The notes under the pieces: generated by a model
Told to the model about the DNA's origin: nothing
The model's input: only the letters and a program-made list of their open reading frames with translations
The model's database searches: none
Origin: Ferrovibrio sp.
GTDB lineage: Bacteria; Pseudomonadota; Alphaproteobacteria; Ferrovibrionales; Ferrovibrionaceae
DNA: 64,000 bases
NCBI GenBank assembly: GCA_017991315.1
Contig: JAGOQS010000003.1
Coordinates: 248,001-312,000, forward strand
Reading direction: 5' to 3'
Translations under genes and position numbers: made by a program
Shown here: in pieces, positions 31,049 to 39,863 of the stretch
Layout of the letters: the number at the start of each line of letters is the position of its first letter
Numbering within the stretch: the first letter of the stretch is position 1

Positions 31049-34000
31049 TTACTCCGCCGGGTGCGGCGCCGGATGATGTCCGGCGTCGTGACCAGGGCCA
31101 TGTTCGTCCGAAGGCTTCACGGCCATCTTGCTGCGGTCGCGGGCCAGGATGGTGTAGGCGGTGGGTACCACGAACAGCGTCAGCAGGGTGCCGAGCGACA
31201 GGCCGCCGACGATCACCAGGCCGATCTGATTGCGGCTTTCCGCACCGGCACCCATGGCCATGGCCAGCGGCAGAGCGCCCAGCACCATCGCCGCCGTGGT
31301 CATCAGGATGGGGCGCAGGCGCAACGCCGCCGCCTCGATCACGGCGTCAAACCGCGAGCGGCCCTGTTCCTGGAGCTGGTTAGCGAATTCCACGATCAGA
31401 ATGCCGTTCTTGGTGATCAGGCCGACAAGAGTCACCAATCCCACCTGGCTGTAGATGTTCATGGTGCCGCCGCCATATTTCAGCGCCAGCAGCGCGCCGG
31501 TCATGGAAAGCGGCACGGTGAGCATGATGATGAACGGGTCGATGAAGCTTTCGAACTGCGCCGCCAGCACCAGGTAGATGAAGGCCAGCGCCAGGATGAA
31601 GGTGAAGTAGATGTCGCCGGAGGCCTGCTTGAATTCGCGCGACTGGCCGTTGTAGTCGATCTGCACGCCGCGCGGCAGCACGGCGCGTACAGCTTCCTCA
31701 AGCTGCGCCAGGGCTTCACCTTCGGAATAGCCCGGCGCCACGTTGGCGGTGATATCGGCGGCGCGAAGCTGGCTCATGCGGGTGAGCTCGCGGGCACTCA
31801 AGGATTCCCGCACAGTGACCAGATTGGAAAGCTGCACCATCTGGCCCGACGAGCCGCGCACATAGATCTTGGAGAGGTCGTCCGGGTTGGCGCGGTCGAC
31901 ATCCGCCACCTGCACGATCACGTCATACTGCTTGCCATTCTGCTTGAAGCGCGTCACCTGGCGGCCACCCAGCATGGTTTCCAGCGTGCGACCGATGGTA
32001 TCGACCTCGACGCCCATATCCGCCGCCTTGTCGCGGTTCACCGAAACCTTGACCTCCGGCTTGTTCAGCTTCAGGCGGGTATCGACATTGGCCAAAGCCG
32101 GATATTTTTCGGCCTCCACCAGCACCATCGCGACCATGCGATTCAGTTCGTCGTAATCGACATTGGCCTGCAGCACGATCCATACTGCCGGCGAACGGAG
32201 ATTCTGGCCCAGCGAACGCGGGTTGTCGGCGAAGCCCTGCACGCCGGCCAATTCGCGCATCTTCGGGTTCAACTGCGTGACGATTTCCTGCTGCTTGCGC
32301 TTGCGCTGGTCCCAATGAGCAAGGCGGGTGAAGGAAACGCCCTGCGACACGATGGGATTGCCTGAGACGACGAAGCGCGCCTCGGCTTCCGGCACGCCCT
32401 CCATGATCTTCTCGACCTGGCGGGCATACTTTTCCATGTAATTGATCGTGGCGCCTTCAGGGCCGTTGAACGAACCCACAATGGTGCCGCGATCCTCCAC
32501 CGGCGAGAGTTCCGGCTTCAACTGCTTGAACACGAAATAGCTGCTGCCGGCGAAGCCGATGCCGATCAGGATCACCAGCCAGCGGACCTTGAGCGTGCTG
32601 CCGAGCAGGCGGCGATAGCCGTGGGTGATGCCATTCAGCACATTCTCGACGACATTATAGAAAAAGCTGTGGTTGGTTTCGTGCTTCAGCAGACGGCCGC
32701 ACATCATCGGGCTGAGCGTCAATGCGACGAAGCCGGAGACCAGCACGGCGCCGGCCAGGGCCCAGGCGAATTCGGTGAACAGACGGCCCGTGGTGCCGCT
32801 CATGAAGCCGATGGGGGCATACACGGCAGCCAGGGTCAGCGTCATCGCCACCACGGCGAAACCGATTTCCTTGGCGCCTTTGAAAGCGGCATCCAGCGGC
32901 GCCATGCCTTCCTCGATATGGCGATAGATGTTTTCCAGCACCACGATGGCATCGTCCACCACCAGGCCGATGGCCAGCACCATGGCCAGCAAGGTGAGGG
33001 TGTTGATGGTGAAACCAAGCGCCAGCATGATGGCGAAGGCGCCCATCAGCGAGGCGGGGATTGTGACCACCGGAATCAGCGTGGCGCGGATGTTGCGCAG
33101 GAACAGGAACACCACCGCCACCACCAGCAACACAGCTTCGCCAATGGTGCGGTAGACCGACTTGATCGAGGCTTCGATGAATACCGAGGTATCGTAGGCG
33201 ACTTCGGCGCGCATGCCGTCGGGCAGGTTCTCCAGGATATCGGGCAGGGCCTCGCGCACGCCGCGCGAGATATCCAGCGGGTTGGCCACCGCCTGCTTGA
33301 CGATACCGAGCGACACGGCAGGCTTGCCGTTGAACCGCACGCTGACACGCTCGTCCAGAGGCCCGACCTCGGCGCGGCCGACATCGCGCACGCGCACCGG
33401 ATAGCCGTTGGCCTCGCGGACAATGATGGCGCCGAACTGTTCCGCCGTGCGCAGGTCGGTTTCCGACAGCACGGTGAATTCCATATTCTGGCTCTCGATG
33501 CGGCCGGCTGGCACTTCCACATTCTGCCGGCGCAGCGCGCTTTCCACATCCTGCGGCGTCATATTGTAGGCGGCGAGGCGGGCGGCATCGAGCCATAGCC
33601 GCATGGCATAGCGGCGCTCGCCGAAGATGCGGGCTTCCGCCACGCCGGCGATGGATTGCAGCCGGTCCTTCACATAGCGATCGGCGTAATCGGTGAGTTC
33701 CAGCGAGGTATGGCGCTCGGACGAGAAGGCGATGAACAGCACCGGCTGGGCATCGGCTTCCACCTTGGAAACGATGGGCTCGTCGATTTCAGGCGGCAGC
33801 TTGCCACGCACACGGCTGACGCGGTCGCGGACGTCATTGGCGGTGGATTCCGCGTCGCGCGACAGCTTGAAGCGCACCACTACCAGGCTGCGTTCCTGGC
33901 GCGTGATCGAGCGCAGGAAGTCGATGCCTTCGATGCCGGCGATGGATTCCTCCAGCACGCGCGTCACCTGGCTCTCGATCACCTCGGCGCTGGCGCCGCG

Positions 34001-34153
34001 ATAGACGGTTTCCACCAGCACCACCGGCGGATCGATATTGGGATATTCGCGCACAGTGAGGCGGGTGAACGACACCAGGCCGATCAGCACCACCACCAGG
34101 CTCAGCACGGTGGCGAAAACCGGGCGGCGGATGCAAAGGTCGGAGATCCCCAT
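31049..34153 (-). CDS. RND efflux permease (HAE-1 family)
   Basis: The 1034-residue inner-membrane proton-driven drug exporter starts with MGISDLCIRRPVFATVLSL (helix 1). It has two large periplasmic loops and twelve expected helices. The proton-relay Asp pair is present in helix 4 as GLVVDDAIVVLENIYRH. The C-terminal His-rich tail (EHGPGHDAGHHPAPHPAE) is unusual and could bind metal, but is more likely neutral. The adaptor gene sits 2 nt upstream. No outer-membrane channel gene is nearby, so a TolC-type protein from elsewhere must complete the pump. Confidence 0.95.
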   Translation of the reverse strand: MGISDLCIRRPVFATVLSLVVVLIGLVSFTRLTVREYPNIDPPVVLVETVYRGASAEVIESQVTRVLEESIAGIEGIDFLRSITRQERSLVVVRFKLSRDAESTANDVRDRVSRVRGKLPPEIDEPIVSKVEADAQPVLFIAFSSERHTSLELTDYADRYVKDRLQSIAGVAEARIFGERRYAMRLWLDAARLAAYNMTPQDVESALRRQNVEVPAGRIESQNMEFTVLSETDLRTAEQFGAIIVREANGYPVRVRDVGRAEVGPLDERVSVRFNGKPAVSLGIVKQAVANPLDISRGVREALPDILENLPDGMRAEVAYDTSVFIEASIKSVYRTIGEAVLLVVAVVFLFLRNIRATLIPVVTIPASLMGAFAIMLALGFTINTLTLLAMVLAIGLVVDDAIVVLENIYRHIEEGMAPLDAAFKGAKEIGFAVVAMTLTLAAVYAPIGFMSGTTGRLFTEFAWALAGAVLVSGFVALTLSPMMCGRLLKHETNHSFFYNVVENVLNGITHGYRRLLGSTLKVRWLVILIGIGFAGSSYFVFKQLKPELSPVEDRGTIVGSFNGPEGATINYMEKYARQVEKIMEGVPEAEARFVVSGNPIVSQGVSFTRLAHWDQRKRKQQEIVTQLNPKMRELAGVQGFADNPRSLGQNLRSPAVWIVLQANVDYDELNRMVAMVLVEAEKYPALANVDTRLKLNKPEVKVSVNRDKAADMGVEVDTIGRTLETMLGGRQVTRFKQNGKQYDVIVQVADVDRANPDDLSKIYVRGSSGQMVQLSNLVTVRESLSARELTRMSQLRAADITANVAPGYSEGEALAQLEEAVRAVLPRGVQIDYNGQSREFKQASGDIYFTFILALAFIYLVLAAQFESFIDPFIIMLTVPLSMTGALLALKYGGGTMNIYSQVGLVTLVGLITKNGILIVEFANQLQEQGRSRFDAVIEAAALRLRPILMTTAAMVLGALPLAMAMGAGAESRNQIGLVIVGGLSLGTLLTLFVVPTAYTILARDRSKMAVKPSDEHGPGHDAGHHPAPHPAE

Positions 34154-34155
34154 GC

Positions 34156-35277
34156 TCAGCTACCCTTGATCTCGGTGGCGCGGACATACTGGCCGTCGCG
34201 CAGCTTCACCGCGCCCTCGACCACGATGGGTTCACCGGCCTTGAGGCCTTCCATGATTTCGACTTCGCCATCGCGGCGCAGGCCCGGCTTCACCTTGGTC
34301 TGCACCGCCCTGCCATCCACCACGCGCAGTACGTAGATATCGCGGCCCGCCGGCACCAGCGCGGTTTCCGGCACCAGCACGGCGTTGGCGCGGTCTTCCA
34401 CCACCAGGGTGACGCGGGCGAACATGCCAGGGCGCAGCTTCTTTTCCGGGTTGGGCAGGCGGGCGCGCAGGATCGCGGCGCGGCCATTCGGGTCAATTGC
34501 CGGATCGATGGCGAATACGGTGCCATCGAAGGTCGGGCCAGGCATGGCATCCAGTCGCACACGCACATTCTGGTTCACGGCGATGAGATGCGCGTTGATT
34601 TCCGGGATGCGGAAATCGACCTTCAACTGCTCGATGCTTTCGATGTTGACCATCGCCTGGCCGGGATTGACGTAATCGCCGACGCTGACCTGGCGCAGGC
34701 CGACCACGCCATCGAACGGCGCCAGCAATGTGCTCTTGTCCAGCGTTGCCTGAGCGAGTGCCAGGGCGGCTTCGTCGGTCTGCAGCTTGGCGGTGGCTTC
34801 ATCGCGGGCCCGCTGGGTGCCGGCACCCTTGCCATAGAGTTCCTCGGCGCGGCCGAAATTGGCGCGGCTCAACGCGATATTGGCGCGGGCCTGGGCGACT
34901 TGCGCCCGCGCGATGCTGGCATCCAGCCGCACCAGCGGCATGCCGCGCTTCACCGGCTGGCCTTCCTCGAACAGGATTTCGGTGATACGGCCGGCGATCT
35001 CGGGCCGCAGGATCACGGATTCATTGGAGCGCAGGCTGCCCACGGCTTCGATCTGCTGGCGGGCATTGCCGATGCGCGGGATCCGCACATCCACGGGGAT
35101 CGGATTGCGCGCTGTACCCTGCTGCCCGGCACCGCCTTGCGGGGCCTGTGGCGCGGCAGCGGAAGCGCCCGGCGTCGCCTGGGCGATCATCTCGCGCAGC
35201 TGCGGGCCATAGAACATCCATCCGGCGCCACCGGCTACTAAAAGCGCCAGTACGCCCAAGCCAAAAGCCTTTTTCAT
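34156..35277 (-). CDS. RND periplasmic adaptor subunit
   Basis: This 373-residue membrane fusion protein has an N-terminal uncleaved signal anchor (FGLGVLALLVAGGAGWMFYG) without lipobox cysteine. A proline/alanine/glutamine-rich stretch follows, then the biotinyl-lipoyl-like half motif (ITEILFEEGQPVKRGMPLVR), a coiled-coil hairpin (about 110-175), the second lipoyl half (LLAPFDGVVGLRQVSVGDYV) and beta-barrel and membrane-proximal domains. It bridges the permease and the outer-membrane channel. It is the first gene of the operon, facing the tetR-like gene across 115 nt. Confidence 0.93.
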   Translation of the reverse strand: MKKAFGLGVLALLVAGGAGWMFYGPQLREMIAQATPGASAAAPQAPQGGAGQQGTARNPIPVDVRIPRIGNARQQIEAVGSLRSNESVILRPEIAGRITEILFEEGQPVKRGMPLVRLDASIARAQVAQARANIALSRANFGRAEELYGKGAGTQRARDEATAKLQTDEAALALAQATLDKSTLLAPFDGVVGLRQVSVGDYVNPGQAMVNIESIEQLKVDFRIPEINAHLIAVNQNVRVRLDAMPGPTFDGTVFAIDPAIDPNGRAAILRARLPNPEKKLRPGMFARVTLVVEDRANAVLVPETALVPAGRDIYVLRVVDGRAVQTKVKPGLRRDGEVEIMEGLKAGEPIVVEGAVKLRDGQYVRATEIKGS

Positions 35278-35348
35278 CGACGACCTGTTCCCCTAGCGCC
35301 AGCCGGTGGGGAGACAACGGCAGCGCGAAATTCTATGCAACCTGGATT

Positions 35349-35363
35349 ACTATACTGTATGGT
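35349..35363. promoter_or_regulatory. Candidate TetR operator in the adaptor/tetR divergent region
   Basis: The 15-mer ACTATACTGTATGGT is an imperfect palindrome: seven-base arms around a central T with one mismatch. It lies 72 nt before the RND adaptor start and 30 nt before the TetR start, in an AT-rich patch of an otherwise GC-rich gap. The position fits an operator where the TetR protein would repress both itself and the pump. The assignment is inferred. Confidence 0.45.
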
Positions 35364-35392
35364 TCAGAAATTGGTAGTTCAAAAGGCGTGGA

Positions 35393-36037
35393 ATGGCCGG
35401 GAAACGAGTGCAAGACTCCGTGAACGGACAGCGACGGCGCGGCAGGCCCGCTGATGCCGGCAAGCATGCCGAAATTCTTGATGTCGCGACGCAGGTTTTC
35501 CTCGAGCGCGGCTATAATGCCACCAGCATGGACCTGATCGCGCGCCGCGCCCGCGTGTCTAAAATAACCATATACGCGCATTTCTCGAGCAAGGAGACTT
35601 TGTTCGCGTCGATCATCGATGCGCTGGCTGGCAAGCTGACTCAGGGTATCCAGCGGCTGGTTTGTGACGGCTTGCCGCCGGAGCAGGCGCTTCAGCAGGT
35701 TGGCCGCGCCTATCTCAAGCTGGCACTGGCGCCGGGTTCCTTGGCCTTGCACCGGCTGGTGGTGGCGGAATCGGCGCGCGTGCCGGGGCTGGGCAAGATC
35801 ATCCACCGCAGCGGCCCGCATCCTATTGTCGCGACCCTGGCGAAATACCTGAAAGGCCGGCCGGAGCTGCGTATCAGCGATCCCGCCCTGGCGGCGGAAC
35901 AGTTCCTCGGCATGGTGCTGGGGCATACCCAGCTTGGGCTGCTGCTCGGCGCAAGGCCGGCGGCGGCGACACGGGCGAATATAGACCGCATGGTCGATCA
36001 CGCCGTCGGCGTGTTCCTCAGCGGCTGTCGCGTCTAA
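35393..36037 (+). CDS. TetR/AcrR family transcriptional regulator
   Basis: The 214-residue regulator has a basic N-terminal arm (QRRRGRP) and a TetR helix-turn-helix (EILDVATQVFLERGYNATSM, then RRARVSKITIYAHFSSKETL). The C-terminal helical domain resembles TetR_C families found with efflux pumps. It is divergent from the RND operon and very probably its repressor. The stop codon ends 2 nt before the stop of the convergent RimK-like gene, with no terminator visible. Confidence 0.93.
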   Translation: MAGKRVQDSVNGQRRRGRPADAGKHAEILDVATQVFLERGYNATSMDLIARRARVSKITIYAHFSSKETLFASIIDALAGKLTQGIQRLVCDGLPPEQALQQVGRAYLKLALAPGSLALHRLVVAESARVPGLGKIIHRSGPHPIVATLAKYLKGRPELRISDPALAAEQFLGMVLGHTQLGLLLGARPAAATRANIDRMVDHAVGVFLSGCRV

Positions 36038-36039
36038 AG

Positions 36040-37776
36040 CTAGCTGCGGTTCTTGCCGATCGGGAAGGGCAGGTCTGGGTCATCCTCGCCGCCGCGCGCC
36101 ACCACCTGCGGGCGGGCAGCGCCCATGGCCTGGCTTAAGACCTGCGACGACACTTCCGCCGCGATGCGCGAGGCGATTTCGCCCGAGACCTGCGCGGCCA
36201 CCTTGGCAGCGACCTGGGCGGCAATCTGGGCCGGCGAGGGGGCGCCATTGCCGGCGGGAGGCGTGGCGGTTGTCGCCAGTACCGGGAGTATCGGCGCAAC
36301 CGGCGCGGCGTCGTTGTTGCCCGGGCGCTCTTCCAGGCGCCGGATGAATTCCTGGATGATGCGGCGGTACAATTCGTCCTTCAGCACCGCGTCTTCTTCG
36401 CCCTGGTTGATCGACGGGTTGTCGTTCACTTCGATCACCACCACGCCCTTGGGCGTCTGCTTCAGGTCGACGCCATAGAGGCCGTCGCCGATCAGGTTGG
36501 CGGCTTTCAGCGCCATCTGCACGATCTCGTCCGGCGCCTGCTCCACCGGCAAGGTGCGAAAACCGCCTTCGGTGAAGCGGCCACCTTCGCCATGCTTCAC
36601 CACCTGCCAATGGCCGCGCGACATGAAATACTGGCAGGCATAGATCGGCTGGCCGCGCAGGATGCCGATGCGCCAGTCGAAATCGGTGTAGAGATATTCC
36701 TGCGCCAGGATCACATCCGACTCACGCAGCAGCCGCCCGGCGCCTTCCAGCAATTGCGTTCGGTTGTCGGCCTTGATGATGCCGCGCGAGAAGCTGCCAT
36801 CCGGAATCTTGAGGATGACGGGATAGGGGATTTCCTGCTCCACCGCCTCGATGCCGCTCTTGTCCAGCACCACGGTCTTGGGCGTCGGGATCTTGTTCGC
36901 TTTCAGCAGTTCGGCGAGATAGACCTTGTTGGTACAGCGCAGGATCGAGGTCGGGTCGTCGATCACCGCCATGCCTTCCTTCTCCGCGCGCTTGGCGAAG
37001 CGGTAGGTATGGTGGTCCAGCGCCGTGGTTTCGCGGATGAACAGCGCGTCGTATTCCGCCAGTTCGGCGTAATCCTTCTTTTCGATCAACTCCACTTCCA
37101 CGCCCATCTGCTCGCCGATGCGCATGAATTTTTGCAACGTGCGGCGGTCGGAAGGCGGCAGCACTTCGGCCGGGTTGTGCAGCACGGCCAGCGAATACTT
37201 CGCCACGCTCTTGGCCTTTGGCGCGCGCCAGCCAGCCCGCGTGTAGGCATCCAGCGCATGCTCGAAGAATTCCTGCTGTTCCGGCTTCAGGTCGGCCAGC
37301 GCCATCGGGCGGATCGAGGCGATATGCCAGCCATCTTCCGGCGAGATATTAAGCTTCAGCAGCGGGCAGCGGAATTCATCGAACACGCGCCGCGCCAGAT
37401 CGGGGAAGCGCAGGTCATCGCTGCGACCGAAGAAAATGTTGATCGAGAATGGCGCGGTGGGCACCATCACCAGCTTCTTGAGCTGCTGCACCAGCAGTTC
37501 ATCGAGTTCCGGCAGCGCATGCGTGTAGATGCTGCGCTCGCGCAGTTCCAGGATGGTCTTGACGCTGGGGATTACCTTCTGGTTCCGCGCCTCGGCCAGC
37601 AGCGAGCAGTAATAGCCGTAGCCGAGATAGGAATAATCCTTCGACAGGTTGATGATCTTGGCGCGCTTGTCCTGCACCAGATCCGGCCGGGTGATGAACT
37701 CCCGGTTGTTGAGCACCAGGCATCCCGGATTGCGGTAATGGAACTGGGTTTTGCGCTCGACGATGATGACGTGCAT
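36040..37776 (-). CDS. RimK-like ATP-grasp protein with RLAN N-terminal domain
   Basis: The 578-residue protein has an N-terminal RLAN domain (residues about 1-200, starting MHVIIVERKTQFHYRNP) and a RimK-type ATP-grasp domain (about 205-475). Nucleotide-binding features include YPVILKIPDGSFSRGI, AQEYLYTDFDWRIGIL and the metal site VVIEVNDNPSINQGEED. Such proteins are ATP-dependent amino-acid or peptide ligases of unknown substrate, often encoded with GNAT and C39-peptidase genes. The last 80 or so residues form an Ala/Gln/Val-rich tail of repeats such as AAQVAAKVAAQVSGEIASRI, absent from RimK itself. The GNAT gene ends 8 nt upstream. Confidence 0.88.
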   Translation of the reverse strand: MHVIIVERKTQFHYRNPGCLVLNNREFITRPDLVQDKRAKIINLSKDYSYLGYGYYCSLLAEARNQKVIPSVKTILELRERSIYTHALPELDELLVQQLKKLVMVPTAPFSINIFFGRSDDLRFPDLARRVFDEFRCPLLKLNISPEDGWHIASIRPMALADLKPEQQEFFEHALDAYTRAGWRAPKAKSVAKYSLAVLHNPAEVLPPSDRRTLQKFMRIGEQMGVEVELIEKKDYAELAEYDALFIRETTALDHHTYRFAKRAEKEGMAVIDDPTSILRCTNKVYLAELLKANKIPTPKTVVLDKSGIEAVEQEIPYPVILKIPDGSFSRGIIKADNRTQLLEGAGRLLRESDVILAQEYLYTDFDWRIGILRGQPIYACQYFMSRGHWQVVKHGEGGRFTEGGFRTLPVEQAPDEIVQMALKAANLIGDGLYGVDLKQTPKGVVVIEVNDNPSINQGEEDAVLKDELYRRIIQEFIRRLEERPGNNDAAPVAPILPVLATTATPPAGNGAPSPAQIAAQVAAKVAAQVSGEIASRIAAEVSSQVLSQAMGAARPQVVARGGEDDPDLPFPIGKNRS

Positions 37777-37784
37777 TTGGGTCT

Positions 37785-38300
37785 CTAGCTGCGGGCGGCG
37801 AGGCGCTTGGTAAGACGCAGGGCATCGGCCCCGTCCTGGTAATAGCGCCTCAGGCGGCCGGTTTCTTCATAGCCGGATTCGCGATAGAGCGCGAGGGCGG
37901 CTTTGTTACGGTCTGCGACTTCCAGGCGCATCTCGTCGGCGCCTATTTTTCGGGCGGTTTGCTCAAGAGCGGTCAGCAGCCGCCGGGCCAGGCCTTGGCC
38001 GCGCCAGTCCGGATGCACGGCGATGGAATAAAGCCGCGCCGCTGCCGTATCGGCCCTGGTGAAGATCAGCCCGGCGGCGGCGAGCCGGCCGCCCGTTTCC
38101 ATCACCCGCAGATGGGCGCGCGGCGAGGCGAGCGCGCGGGCGTAGGAACGGCGGGAAAAGCGGTCGGTGGCGAAGCAGGTTTCTTCCAGCGCCACCAGGG
38201 CATCGAGATCGGCGGCCGTGGCGGGGCGCAGATGAGGCTTGCCCGCCGCCGCCGACTTGCCTAAGCCTGATACTGATTTTGCCGCCACTGGACCCGTCAT
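37785..38300 (-). CDS. GNAT family N-acetyltransferase (RimI-like)
   Basis: The 171-residue protein carries a full GNAT fold: HLRPATAADLDALVALEETC at the start of the domain, the acetyl-CoA loop VHPDWRGQGLARRLL, and the C-terminal LEVADRNKAALALYRESGYEETGRLRRYY (motif B, given here as two parts around AALALYRESGYEE). It resembles ribosomal-protein alanine acetyltransferases. It precedes the RLAN/ATP-grasp gene by 8 nt, a pairing known for predicted peptide-modifying systems. The start at 38300 lies on top of the start of the divergent Rap1a-like gene; GTG 38288 is an alternative. Confidence 0.87.
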   Translation of the reverse strand: MTGPVAAKSVSGLGKSAAAGKPHLRPATAADLDALVALEETCFATDRFSRRSYARALASPRAHLRVMETGGRLAAAGLIFTRADTAAARLYSIAVHPDWRGQGLARRLLTALEQTARKIGADEMRLEVADRNKAALALYRESGYEETGRLRRYYQDGADALRLTKRLAARS

Positions 38301-38676
38301 GCCCTTGTCTATTGTTGATGATCCTAGCCGCGCTCTGTGGCGAAACAAGGGCAAGCTGACGCTGGCGTTTTTTCTGCTCGCGCTGCCGGCGCTGCCTGTC
38401 CGCGCAGCCGAACCGGCGAAACCGGCCCAGAACCAACCGGCCCAGAATGTAGATGAGCGGCCTTGCCGCTCGCGCGATGCCTATTGTCAGGGCTATGTTG
38501 CCGGCATCCTTGATTCGCTGCGGATCGCTGGCAATGTCTGCCTGCCGGATGCGGTGCCGGGCCCAAGAGTGGAGTTCATCGTGCGCGACTGGCTGGCGCT
38601 CAATCCTGCCCTGGTATCCCAGGCTGGCGCCGAACTGATCGCAAATGCCCTGCGAAAGTCGTTTCCATGCAAATAG
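38299..38676 (+). CDS. Secreted Rap1a/Tai-like small protein
   Basis: This 125-residue protein has a hydrophobic signal segment (LTLAFFLLALPALPVRA, residues about 19-35) behind a longer-than-usual N-region, then a Gln/Pro-rich spacer. The mature domain has the pattern C..GYVAGILDSLR....CLPDA....V.F.V.DWL...P......A..L...AL...FPC, with cysteines that fit the Rap1a/Tai-type immunity fold. Such proteins neutralise type VI effectors in some bacteria, yet many family members are not linked to T6SS and none is visible here. The gene overlaps the rhomboid gene by 10 nt. Confidence 0.75.
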   Translation: MPLSIVDDPSRALWRNKGKLTLAFFLLALPALPVRAAEPAKPAQNQPAQNVDERPCRSRDAYCQGYVAGILDSLRIAGNVCLPDAVPGPRVEFIVRDWLALNPALVSQAGAELIANALRKSFPCK

Positions 38677-39863
38677 TCCGTGGCCCAGGCGAGAACCGGG
38701 GCGATAACCGGGGCGATAACCGGGGGGAAGAGCCGGAGAAGGAGGCAGCAGAGGCCGCCGACATGCAGGCCTTTGCCTGGCTGCTGTATCATAACCGGCC
38801 CGAACTGCCGGTGATCTTCAAATGGCTGGTCGGTATCAACGTGGCGGCCTTCGTCGCCCTGCTGCCGCTCGGCGGCGGGCTGATCGAGGCCAATTCATCA
38901 GTGCATCTGGCCTGGGGGGCCAATTTCGGCCCGGCCATTGCCGGCGGCCAGTATTGGCGCCTGCTCACCGCTGCCTTCCTGCATTTCGGCCTGATCCATC
39001 TCGGCTTCAACATGATGGCGTTGTGGAGCCTGGGCGGCCTGGCGGAACGGCTCTATGGCCGCTGGCCGTTTCTGGTGATCTATCTCGGCGCGGCGGTGAT
39101 CGGCAGCCTCGCCAGTGTCTATTTCAGCCCCGACCGCACGGTGAGCGCCGGTGCCTCCGGCGCCATCTTCGGCCTGGGCGGCGCACTGGCCAGCTTCTGG
39201 CTGCGCAACGGCAAGGCGGTGCCCTTGAGCGTGCTGCGCGGGCAATGGGTGAACCTGGCGCTGTTCATCGGCTTCTCGGTCTATATGGGGATCACCGCCA
39301 CCGGCATCGACAATGCCGCCCATGGCGGTGGCTTCGTCGGTGGCGCCCTGCTGGGCTATCTGCTTACCGCGCCGCTGCAGCGTCCGGGCATCGCCGGGCC
39401 GCGCCAGCTTGGTTTAGGGATCGCCGCTATTCTGCTGGCCCTGGCCGTGATCCTGCCGATCCTGCCAGAACCGGCCTACCGCTATCCGGCGGAACAACCG
39501 ATTGCGGAAGCCATCGACAATGCCTTCCGCGAGGATGCGCGGTTGGCGGATGTATCGAAAAAGCTGAACGAGGAACGCACCAAGCTGACGCCGCAGGCCT
39601 ACCGCCAGCGCATCGAGAGCGAACTGCTGGAGCCCTGGCGCGAGGTGGCACGCAGCCTCAATGGCTACGATCCACGCCCGGAAAGCCGGCTCGCCGAACG
39701 GCTGCTGGCGGCGCAGAATTATGCCGGGCTGCGGGTGAAGCTGTATGAGAGCTATGCCGCCGGCCTGCGCGGTGATCGCGCCCGGTTGCGGGAAGCGGAG
39801 GCGATTGCCGAGCAGTTGAAGCCGGCAATCGCCGCCATCAAGCGCAGCCTGGAGCCGCGCTAG
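38667..39863 (+). CDS. Rhomboid family intramembrane serine protease
   Basis: The 398-residue protein has six hydrophobic helices between about residues 45 and 245. The catalytic Ser164 lies in AGASGAIFG and His219 in AAHGGGFVGG. LTAAFLHFGLIHLGFNMMAL is the classic helix-2 region. A short N-terminal extension contains a (D/E)NRG tandem repeat, and a soluble C-terminal domain of about 130 residues (helical, charged) follows the protease core. Substrates are unknown. It begins inside the end of the Rap1a-like gene (translational coupling). Its TAG stop codon is formed by the first bases of the structured repeat that follows. Confidence 0.9.
   Translation: MQIVRGPGENRGDNRGDNRGEEPEKEAAEAADMQAFAWLLYHNRPELPVIFKWLVGINVAAFVALLPLGGGLIEANSSVHLAWGANFGPAIAGGQYWRLLTAAFLHFGLIHLGFNMMALWSLGGLAERLYGRWPFLVIYLGAAVIGSLASVYFSPDRTVSAGASGAIFGLGGALASFWLRNGKAVPLSVLRGQWVNLALFIGFSVYMGITATGIDNAAHGGGFVGGALLGYLLTAPLQRPGIAGPRQLGLGIAAILLALAVILPILPEPAYRYPAEQPIAEAIDNAFREDARLADVSKKLNEERTKLTPQAYRQRIESELLEPWREVARSLNGYDPRPESRLAERLLAAQNYAGLRVKLYESYAAGLRGDRARLREAEAIAEQLKPAIAAIKRSLEPR

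Noticed and set aside
31049..31110. His-rich end of the RND permease as a sign of heavy-metal (CusA-type) export
   Set aside because: The body of the protein follows the HAE-1 drug exporter pattern, with DD in helix 4; His tails alone are not diagnostic.
38299..39863. Rap1a-like gene as an immunity gene of a type VI effector pair
   Set aside because: No effector, Hcp, VgrG or other secretion genes are adjacent, so only the family resemblance is kept.
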